Shown here: positions 47,801 through 54,980 of the stretch, piece after piece
Numbering within the stretch: position 1 is the stretch's first letter
Layout of the letters: each line of letters opens with the position of its first letter
DNA from: Sialis fuliginosa
Taxonomy: Eukaryota > Arthropoda > Insecta > Megaloptera > Sialidae
DNA: 64,000 nt
Assembly (NCBI GenBank): GCA_961205875.1
Contig: OY540820.1
Coordinates: 3,038,001 to 3,102,000 of the forward strand
Direction: 5' to 3'
Position numbers and translations under genes: made by a program
Notes under the pieces: model-generated
Database searches by the model: none
Told to the model about the DNA's origin: nothing
What the model saw: only the letters and a program-made list of their open reading frames with translations

Positions 47801-50800
47801 CGTGGGCCCTATCTATTAAATCCCTACAAGCTGGTGGACCGGACTCATCGTCCGAGCTTTGTCTGAGTGAGTACTTCAAAAAAACCACAACGGCAGACGG
47901 TTGTTAAATCTACACCCATTTTGCAGCTGGCTCATATACTATGGTGTCCGATTGTTTCATCTGGGTTTCTTTTTACGAAAACATCCAGGAATGGTCCTCC
48001 GTTTTTTTCTGTCTCCATAGTAAATTCTATGTTAAATTGTTGTGTATTCAGATGCTTCAGGAATTGTTCTAAGGTTTCTTTGCCATGTGACCAAATAACA
48101 AAAGTGCCATCCAGCATATCTAATCCAGCATATTTGGCTTTGATCTCGAAGTCATCCATAAATATATTAGCCAATACTGGAGAAAGTCTGCTCCTTCTGT
48201 CTGATTATAAATAGTTCCATTAAATTTGAAATATGTCGTAATAGTGCACATCTTTACAAGATCCAGAGTTTCTTGATCGATGCCTAGATTATCGAGCTCT
48301 TTCTTCTATGATGTCATCTGGTTGCAGTGTCAGTTGTTTTAATTTATTAACAAAGTCTGAAGAATTTCGTATGTAGCTTTCTGAATTTATAGTTAGTTAA
48401 TTTGTTTAAGATTGTGGTCAAATATCGTGCCAATTGCTGATCCTACTGCGCTGACTATAGGTCTCATAGGTATCCCTTCATTGTGTATTTTTGGTAGATG
48501 GTGATAGTGAGTTGTTTTTCGATACTTTTCGTTGGATCTTTCGATATTTTACAGTATATACATAGTATCTTGAAGCAACGTTTCTACTTTATTGTAATAG
48601 TCTGTAGTGTTCATTACAACAGTTGCATTACCTTTGTCGGCTTGAAGTATTAATATCTTGTTTTTTCTTAAGCGAATGTAACGCTTCTCTTTCTCCTTTG
48701 CTTATATTTGAAACAGGGGGTTTAGGTTTATCTCTTCTTCCGGAATGTGTATGGTAATATAATTTACTAAATATTGATAAACTTTTCTTTATAAGCGCAT
48801 AAAAAGAGATCTTACTATAAATCTATAAAATAAAAATTTTACAAATAGAATTATTTTCAGAATCGACAACATGTAAGAAAACATACGAAATAGAAACGAT
48901 TTGTGGTTACAATTATAAATACCCATCGTATGCCACTGTAATATATTACCCACATCTACCCTCTGGTCAAGACCGTGAGATTATAAAAGAACGTTACCGA
49001 AAGGTGAAATGTTACAACCCCCCAGGAACAATTAACTGCAAATTCGGGGTGAATTTGTTCGGAAATTTCAGCTGGATGTTAATGAAACGTGAAATGTTTT
49101 TAGTGGGACCGAAAAAGTCAAAAAATAATAATAAATTGTTAAGTTTGGGTTATTATACAAATAATATCAATGATACAAAAATGGTAATGAAAGAAAGTAA
49201 TCTAAAAGTTAATAAAAAGAATATTTTAAAATTAAAAAAGTTTAAGGAGATAAAGGAGGTCATGAAAATACTAAACGAACAAAATGAGAAAAATAAGAAA
49301 TTAAAACAACGAAAGGAAAAGGAGGCAGAAGATAAAGAAAATAAATTGAAAGTACAAAGAGAGAAAAAGAAGAAATTAAAAGAACAAAGAGTGAAAGAGA
49401 AAAAATTAAAACATCAAAAAGGGAAAATAAATAAATTAAAAGAACAACGAGAGAAGAAAAATAAATTTAAAAAACAAAGAGAGAATGAGATGAAACTAAA
49501 AAAACAAAGAGAGAAAGAGAAGAAATTAAAAAAAGAACAAAGAGAGATAGAGATGAAATTAAAAGAACAAAAAGAAAGAGATAAGTTAAGAGAACAAAAA
49601 AAGAACAAGAAAGGAAATGTAAAAATATATCAAGCAAAACTAATAATAAAAAATAAAATTCCAATAAAAAGTTTTCAAAACGTCGTGGCATCTCCAATTA
49701 ATACACATCAAATTAAATTAACAATAAAAAAGAAAACTCCAACAATGGGGTTTGGAAATTTCGTGAAATCGCCAGTTAAAAAAACAATGTATAAAGAACA
49801 GAAAGAAAAGGAAAAGAAAATGAAAGAACAAAAAGAAAAATACAAGAAAAAACCACAACAAATGAAATTAACAATTAAAACAAAAACTCCAACAGTGGAT
49901 TTTGGAAGTTTCGTGAAATCTCCTATTAAAAAAACAATGAATAAAGAAAATAAAGAAAAAGAAAATAAAATGAAAGAACAAAAAGAAAAAGACATGAAAA
50001 AACGACAACAAAAGAAATTAGCAATTAAAACAAAAACTCCAACAGTGGATTTTGGAAGTTTCGTGAAATCGCCAATTAAAAAAATAATGTATAAAGAAAA
50101 GAAAGAAAAAGAAAATAAAATTAAAGAACAAAAAGAAAAAGACAAGAAAAAACGGCAACAAATGAAATTAACAATTAAAACAAAAACTCCAACAGTGGAT
50201 TTTGGAAGTTTCGTGAAATCTCCAATTAAAAAAATAATGTATAAAGAAAAGAAAGAAAAAGAAAATAAAATGAAAGAACAAAAAGAAAAAGACAAGAAAA
50301 AACCACAACAAATGAAATTAACAATTAAAACAAAAACTCCAACAGTGGATTTTGGAAGTTTCGTGAAATCTCCTATTAAAAAAACAATGAATAAAGAAAA
50401 TAAAGAAAAAGAAAATAAAATGAAAGAACAAAAAGAAAAAGACATGAAAAAACGACAACAAATGAAATTAGCAATTAAAACAAAAACTCCAACAGTGGAT
50501 TTTGGAAGTTTCGTGAAATCTCCAATTAAAAAAACAATGAATAAAGAAAAGAAAGAAAAAGAAAAGAAAATTAAAGAACAAAAAGAAAAAGACAAGAAAA
50601 ATCCAGAGCAAACAAAACTAACAATAAAAAATAAAATTCCAACAATGGGTTTTGGAAATTTCAAGGAATCTTATCAAGACAAAAAAATTAAAAAACTCCA
50701 AGAAAATATAAAGAAAGTACAGGTGAAAACGAAATTGGAGAACACGAAGGAATTACGAGAGAAATATAAGAAAATGTTCGAGAAAGAAAGACAACAAAAA

Positions 50801-50923
50801 TTGCAAGAACTAAAAAAACAAACAGAGATGAAAATTAAGAACGAAACTATTAAAAAAGCAAAAGTGGAAACACTGAATAAAAAGAATGGACAAATAAAAA
50901 ATAGAAAAGGATTATCCGGATAA
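34229..50923 (+). CDS. Gene B: secreted Cys-rich protein with Lys-rich repeat tail
   Basis: Not recognised. Five exons: 34229-34282, 34355-34388, 41191-41283, 45402-45590 and 48861-50923, intron phases 0, 1, 1, 1, total 810 residues. Residues 1-18 (MEIMKSVIWTYLCILFII) plus exon 2 make a signal peptide with likely cleavage near SYG/ETRF. Residues 30-183 hold ten cysteines (30, 33, 75, 88, 101, 115, 128, 138, 174, 183), probably disulphide-bonded, with N-glycosylation sequons at N52, N119/N120 and in NFS shortly after C183. From about residue 210 the protein is Lys/Glu/Gln-rich, likely coiled coil, with seven 50-residue repeats. Codon-perfect joins across four introns make the model strong. Function is unknown. 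Confidence 0.85.
34494..34811. mobile_element. hAT-type MITE with perfect 8-bp target duplication
   Basis: 318 bp from CATGGGCGCCGGGAGG to CCGGCGCCCATG, flanked by GTGTCATT (34486-34493 and 34812-34819). The interior contains TTTGCACCCCCCTGGCAAAT repeats. In intron 2 of gene B. Confidence 0.92.
35220..36020. mobile_element. Dispersed repeat interrupted by a hAT-like insertion
   Basis: 35,220-35,345 and 35,945-36,020 are the reverse complement of parts of the repeat at about 300-520. Between them lies a hAT-like sequence ending CGCGGGCCACGGGTTGGACA and AGCTTGCTCTAG, which itself holds the second AAACCGACTTCAAAA-type element (35,510-35,715). Confidence 0.55.
36024..41042. mobile_element. 5-kb foldback element built of 178-bp tandem repeats
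   Basis: Ends TATAGGGTCATTCCA / TGGAATGACTCTATA in inverted orientation. Inverted unique arms follow (36,040-36,520 against 40,520-41,020). Inward lie tandem units of about 178 bp, marked by TATGTTGGGCACGAGATAGA, at 36,765, 36,943, 37,121, 37,299, 37,478 and on to about 38,660. The complement units lie at 39,404-40,480. The central spacer (38,880-39,290) is unrelated. No ORF. It fills most of intron 2 of gene B. Confidence 0.88.
36521..38877. repeat. 1,180-bp direct duplication inside the foldback left arm
   Basis: TTTAGTTAACAATCGCAAAA starts at 36,521 and again at 37,701. Both copies run through GGGGGACGAGATAAAATTCT, five 178-bp units and an (ATT)n tract (37,664-37,690 and about 38,846-38,872). 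The copies differ at only a few positions, so the duplication is recent. Confidence 0.9.
41360..41575. repeat. Dispersed repeat shared with 22,925-23,140
   Basis: ACAGTAGGGTCTCTTTTT, TTCGGGGATTCCCCG and CAAGATTTCACAAAC blocks match the intron 16 copy in gene A in order. A (TG)n tract lies further on, at about 41,688-41,704. Confidence 0.65.
42062..42770. mobile_element. Inverted-repeat element, copy 1 (GCCAGCTGC termini)
   Basis: Left GCCAGCTGCTAAATCGGTGT and right GATTTTGCAACAGGCT are the outer parts of inverted arms that include AACAACCGTCTGCCGTTG / CGGCGGACGGTTGTT and the TAGGGATTTAATAGATAGGG complement. A second copy interrupts the Penelope-like element at 47,330-47,936. Confidence 0.75.
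42829..43220. mobile_element. Short foldback element (TGTCCAATCAAATT termini)
   Basis: ATGTCCAATCAAATTCAAAA at the left and TTTAATTTGATTGGAC at the right. Inner arms GGATAATTTTAGTGCCGATC / GATCGGTACTAAAATTATCC also pair. Confidence 0.8.
43312..44793. mobile_element. 1.5-kb near-perfect palindrome in intron 3 of gene B
   Basis: Arms of about 680-720 bp: GTCCAGTACATTTAGACG at the left. Internal AAGTCCCCAACAATCCCATG is matched by CATGGGATTGTTGGGGACTT, and GAATTGAGGTATAGGGTTTT by its complement. The spacer around 43,980-44,090 is short. Arm identity looks high, so the element is young. The open frame at 44,521-44,784 is inside an arm and not a gene. Confidence 0.85.
45075..45345. mobile_element. 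Fragments with GAAACGTTGGCCGATAACAC, retroelement-end type
   Basis: Two diverged, partly inverted copies of the block GTGAAACGTTGGCCGATAAC / ACGAAACGTTGGCCGATAAC with GTGTAAGC-type neighbours. The best copy of this block, including a hammerhead-like core, is at 52,372. Typical of Penelope-like terminal repeats, but decayed here. Confidence 0.45.
45606..45620 (+). repeat. Run of 15 G just after the exon 4 donor of gene B
   Basis: Starts 15 nt downstream of the GTAAGT donor at 45,591. On the transcript it would be a G-tract near a splice site. Confidence 0.95.
45662..46250. mobile_element. 589-bp P- or hAT-like element with 8-bp duplication and ORF remnant
   Basis: Flanked by GTTTGATA on both sides (45654-45661 and 46251-46258). 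Imperfect terminal repeats: CCATAGACATAGAGAATGGA at the left, TTCATTCTCTATGGTCTAT at the right. The minus strand from 45,948 is open and encodes a fragment with LLNKILNIFFDIRLHYEA. This is reminiscent of the C-terminal part of P-element/THAP-type transposases, though that match is from memory and weak. It lies in intron 4 of gene B. Confidence 0.7.
46506..46535 (-). ncRNA. Hammerhead-like motif in the Penelope terminal repeat
   Basis: On the minus strand, CTGAAGA is followed by A, then GACCA and TGGUC arms around an 8-nt loop, then GAAA and CGTC. Core order CUGANGA - stem II - GAAA fits a hammerhead. Penelope-like elements are known to carry hammerheads. Stems I and III were not verified. Confidence 0.4.
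47330..47936. mobile_element. Inverted-repeat element, copy 2, inserted in the Penelope RT
   Basis: Reverse complement of 42,062-42,610 (ends TTTTGCAGCTGGCTCATA; carries ACAAGCTGGTGGACCGGACT and TATATACCCATGGCAGAAGT in inverted form). The RT frame resumes at 47,937 with SIHHGITEDPN read on the complementary strand. The insertion therefore postdates the retroelement. Confidence 0.75.
48861..50923 (+). CDS. Gene B last exon: end of Cys domain and Lys-rich repeats
   Basis: Begins with codon 124 split over the intron and continues STTCKKTYEIETICGYNYKY ... KCYNPPGTINCKFGVNLFGN, completing the ten-cysteine domain. Then about 600 residues rich in K, E, Q and N follow. Seven copies of a repeat of exactly 50 residues have anchors at 49,741, 49,891, 50,041, 50,191, 50,341, 50,491 and 50,641. 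Each pairs the motif LTIKTKTPTVDFGSFVKSPI with a KEKEKKMKEQKEKDKK helix. A 49,250-49,610 stretch of shorter KLKEQREK units precedes them. Stop TAA at 50,921. Confidence 0.9.
49708..50700 (+). repeat. Exact-period 150-bp coding repeat (seven copies)
   Basis: The first and last copies are the most diverged (PTMGFGNF in place of PTVDFGSF). Copies two and five share NKENKEKENK and DMKKRQQ, and copies three and four share YKEKKEKENK, suggesting that pairs or triplets were duplicated together. The absence of indels over more than 1 kb means frame and length are selected or the array is very young. Confidence 0.9.
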
Positions 50924-50984
50924 AAAATGAGAAGGAAAAATTGCGTATTAAAAATTAGATTTAATATGTGTTTTCTATTTTGAA

Positions 50985-50990
50985 AATAAA
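50985..50990 (+). terminator. Polyadenylation signal of gene B
   Basis: AATAAA 62 nt after the stop codon. The 3' UTR would be about 80-90 nt. Confidence 0.6.
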
Positions 50991-52150
50991 CAACTTTTGA
51001 AATAACAAAAATGGTACTTTTTTAAATAAACATTTACAGCGTTCTTTCAACATTTAGGAGGGGGGAAATGTTCTGGTAATAATTTTTATGAATAAAAATA
51101 CTATCGAAAGTAACCTCCTGAAATGCAACAAAAAATGTTATATTGCACAAAATCACGGAGGTGGCGAATTTGCTATGGCAGCTCATAAAATGATAAAAAC
51201 GTTTTTTATTGTTTAAATAAATACATCAAATTCATCATATTGTTCAGTTTTAATGTCACCTAAATTAATTTACTTAGAAATTCAATAATTTAACGCATTA
51301 AAAATTAAAATAAGTAGCAAAAGTCATCAAGGGAACGTGTCCGTAAGTGCTAATCCGAAAACAAAAACAACCTGTACGTAAAGAAATTTTTTTTATGTTT
51401 TTAACGTTCTTGTAAGCTTTATTCATTGTTCTACAAAACTATATTTTCAACTGTCATTAATAATATAATTAATTCCAAATAAAAAATTAGTTAAGAGTTT
51501 GTCCGCCAATAAACGCATCATTCAGTGAACGGACCAATAAATAAACGAAAAAGTTCCTATGAACAATTTTAGGTGCTGTTAGCAAGCAGTCGTGTTAGAT
51601 AATTTAAAAAATAATGGCTGTCAATCGTTTTTCTCCGGAAAAATTATTACGATTTAAGTGGAAAGTACCTTTTAATTCAGTATTTAAACACCGTACCTCA
51701 ATACAGCATCATAAAGGGAACGCATTTAATTGTTATAAAATGATGAATAACATGATATCGAAGTATATTTCTCTAAAACTATTGTAATCCGCTGTTCATT
51801 GACCATGAAAAGGTATATCCAAAATGACGAATGCTTAAATCACCACGCGTTCATTTAAAAAAAGGTCATTAAGGGAACGTTTAAAAAGTCATTCGGGGAA
51901 CGTTTTTCAATATGAAACGCGTTTCCTTAATGATTGTGACGTCTCCAGAATAATGTCTGTAATTGATATTTATAATTTAAAGAGTAATTAAGGCTTATTT
52001 GATATATTTAAATAAAATTGAAATGTCTATTTGTAATTTCGATATTATTTTAAGCTCATTTTACGCGTTGCTCTTTTATTACTCTTATTTCAACAATTTA
52101 TAATTCTTAGCTTGCTCCTTTTAAATAATGTTTAATGACTATACCTTTTC

Positions 52151-52295
52151 AACTTCAAATTGAGACTAATCAATTTCAAATTGGGAATAATCAATTTCAA
52201 ATTGAGACTAAACAATTTCATATTGGGAATAATCAATTTCAAATTGAGACTAAACAATTTCAAATTGGGAATAATCAATTTCAAAGTGAAGTTGA
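52151..52295 (+). repeat. 42-bp tandem repeat
   Basis: About 3.5 copies alternating CAATTTCAAATTGAGACTAA and CAATTTCAAATTGGGAATAA. The final part inverts (GTTCCCAATTTGAAAATG at about 52,299), so the tract can fold. Confidence 0.85.
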
Positions 52296-52371
52296 TTGTT
52301 CCCAATTTGAAAATGTTTAATCAGACCGGATTGCAAAAATAAAAAAATCATTTTAAACTTTTAGAAGAGCC

Positions 52372-52402
52372 CTGAAGATGTCCACTGCAATGTGTGACGA
52401 AA
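52372..52402 (+). ncRNA. Hammerhead-like core
   Basis: CTGAAGA, T, GTCCAC, loop, GTGTGAC, GAAA, then CGTTGGCC. The arms GUC(CAC)/(GUG)U GAC pair as stem II with one bulge. Next to it is the retroelement-tail block GATAACACGACCAAACCGAC. Stems I/III are unverified. Confidence 0.35.
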
Positions 52403-53335
52403 CGTTGGCCGATAACACGACCAAACCGACGCGGCTTACACCCAAAAGCCAAGATCCATATCAAGACCACCGCGGAAGCCTCAAAATTTTAAATTCATGT
52501 TACAAATTTCCCTATAAAACTAAATTTTAAAAAAAATATTACAGAACCTATTTACAACGACCAATAAAATCGATTTTAATAAAATTTTGGGAAAAGATAT
52601 TCCTTATGATTATATAAAAACACATTTAAAAATAAAAATTGGCTCGTTGATATCTTGTGCTTGTGAGCAACAAAGGGACATTCTTTTTTTGTAATTTTTT
52701 TTATGTAGGTACTATACGATGGCGCTAAAGATAATTCTATAAATGTATTAAACAATTTTTTTTTTTTTGTTTTTGTTTTTGAAAAATTTTCTCCGTGTTA
52801 AATCAAAATGAGTTTAACTCAAAACTTTTTTAATCCGATTTCGTAAAAAAGACCTTCCTTTTTCGGGGCCCCCCCTAAGCTCGAGGGCACAACCCCGGTG
52901 GTAGTTACGGCCCTGGGAGAGTGGCAGCACAACTTCTTCTGGGAGTAGGGGAAAGGGTTGTACCTTGGGACATTTTTTACTTTTTTAATTATTGCACTGA
53001 CATCTTTCGTCCGAATACAATAATCTATTAGCCCTGCAGAGGCTACAACTGTAGGCTTATTTATTATTAGGTTTATTTTATTAATAGTGTTTTTTCGAAT
53101 TTTAAAATGATTTTTTTAAATCCCCCGCGACCATGTCCAGAATGTATCCCCTGATTAATGGGGGTTACCTGTATTTAAGATAGGTATATAATAAATGTAC
53201 TCCAGTAAAAAATTGTCTCAAATTGCTTTTGTTATATAAAAAATAATCATTGACTTTTTGTTTTTTTTTTTTCCGTAGTCACTTGAATTGTTGAGATAAT
53301 GACATCGTTCTCACATTTTGTTCTTTCTTAATAGC

Positions 53336-53360
53336 CTGATGATGATTCTGTGAATCGAAA
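53336..53360 (+). ncRNA. Hammerhead-like core with perfect 5-bp stem II
   Basis: CTGATGA, T, GATTC, TGT, GAATC, GAAA, then GATTGCG. A polyadenylation-like TTCAATAAAATTTT follows about 20 nt later. This arrangement is common at ends of Penelope-like elements. Confidence 0.4.
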
Positions 53361-54980
53361 GATTGCGATACTTATTCTTCAATAAAATTTTTTTGATGTT
53401 TAGATAATTAATTTATTTTTATAATATTTTAACGCAACTATAATATATACTATTATATACATAAGTATAATATTGTACAGTAAAGTATTATTTTATGCTG
53501 TAGATACAAAGGATTAATAGCGTCAGTGATACGTTATGGATTTTATAAAACCGCGTAAAACTAAAGCAATGAGTTCAAATAAATAAAAAATCGCATAAAA
53601 AAGTTTCTGAAAATTCGTTTATAAATATACCCTTTTTTTTAAATCTTTACTTTCGAAGATATAACTTTTGGACAAGGGACAAAATATTTTAATGATTTTT
53701 TTTTAATTTTTAACAAAACGTTTACATATTTAAATTTCTTAATGAATAGAGTTAAAAAAAGTAATTCAATTGCAAATGGAATTTTTTTTTTATTTGTGAA
53801 AAATTTTCTAAATAAGACGAAAAAAATCTTTCGGCTTCGGCCAAAAACTGACCTTCGGTTGGACACTAGTAATAATAAAAAGAGAAATTGTTTTAAAACT
53901 TTATTGATTACATTGTACTTGCAAAAATAATAAATAACGTAACAATATATATAAAATATAAACATAAATACAAATGTTTAAGAGCTAAAACGATGGAATG
54001 GCATCATTTTAATATTGTAATACAGATAGTTAAAACACTACAAGCCATCTTCATTATAAAACATTCAATCATGCCTTTCCTTCTGTACTTTCAAAGTAAC
54101 CAGTGAGCATTCTTAATAAAATAAATAAGTCTTCGAACAAAACCTTTTTGGAGCTCATTCACAAATACACCAGACTTGATTAACCTAACCAAATACAGAT
54201 CGTTTATCCAAGTCTAGCAAGAAAACGGTTACTTGGAGATGTTCCATGTAATTAATAACAAACGGTAAAAAATTTGTCTCATGTCGGAATGGTGTTACAA
54301 CGTGCATTACATAGTTTAGTTTTATGTACATATTTAAATTTCAGATCATTTCAATGAATCATTCAGAAGTTACAGCTGTTTATACAAAATACATCAAAAA
54401 CACAACCATCTAGATAAATAAATAAATACAGTCTCGTATTTGGTGACGTAGAACTCTGGAACTATAAACCACATAAACTTCAGAATGGTCTTAAAATGTG
54501 CGTCCTAAAGTATACTTTAATATATTAAAATATCAAACCATTTCGATGAATAATTTAAAAGTTACAGCCGTTTAAGTAAAGTATCGGTGTCAGAAGAGTA
54601 AGTGGGCTGTCGATGTATTTTACTTAAACGGATGTAACTTCTAAATAATTCATAGAAACAATTTGATATTTAAATACATAAAACTAGACTAAATAACGCA
54701 CATTTTAAGACTATCTCGATGTTTCTACGATTTTTAGTTCCAGAGTTGTATATCACCAAACAAATTTGTCTAGTTGGCTGTATTTTTGACGTAATTACTT
54801 AAACAACTGTAACTGAGGAAATAATTGTTGGAATGATCTGAAATTTTAAACCTGAAAACTTTGTATGAAACATTTTCACTAAAAGATATTTAACTGTTTC
54901 CAGACTTTGTACAAATATTCGTAGATGAGCCCCGTTTTTGAAATAAAACTTTAATAAACAACGACACGGACGTAATAAGT

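Larger units (their letters stand above)
46470..48780 (-). pseudogene. Decayed Penelope-like retroelement
   Basis: Minus-strand pieces in order: LQADKGNATVVMNTTDYYNK (about 48,650-48,580); ANIFMDDFEIKAKYAGLDML and DGTFVIWSHGKETLEQFLKH, which is the Penelope RT region (48,174-47,932); then after an insertion the linker VELKTVKDILIDNGYNV (47,196-47,010). Residual sequence of the GIY-YIG region lies down to about 46,750, and a terminal repeat with GAAACGTC is at 46,470-46,540. Frameshifts and stops break it throughout. It is interrupted at 47,330-47,936 by an unrelated element. It sits in intron 4 of gene B, antisense to that gene. Confidence 0.85.
50991..54980. other. Intergenic region between gene B and TRMT11
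   Basis: Convergent 3' ends. Apart from the tandem repeat at 52,151, the hammerhead-like motifs and retroelement-tail sequences at 52,372 and 53,336, and a few GGGAACG-containing lines (51,330-51,920) whose nature I cannot tell, it is featureless AT-rich sequence. The frames at 53,639-53,965 have no splice or motif support. Confidence 0.55.

Noticed and set aside
49414-50664. Minus-strand frames in the gene B repeat (Phe/Ser-rich)
   Set aside because: Antisense of a lysine-rich coding repeat. The plus frame has the splice joins and start.
53639-53965. 108-codon minus-strand hydrophobic frame
   Set aside because: AT-rich by-product (Phe/Ile/Lys) with no splice context, motif or codon signal.
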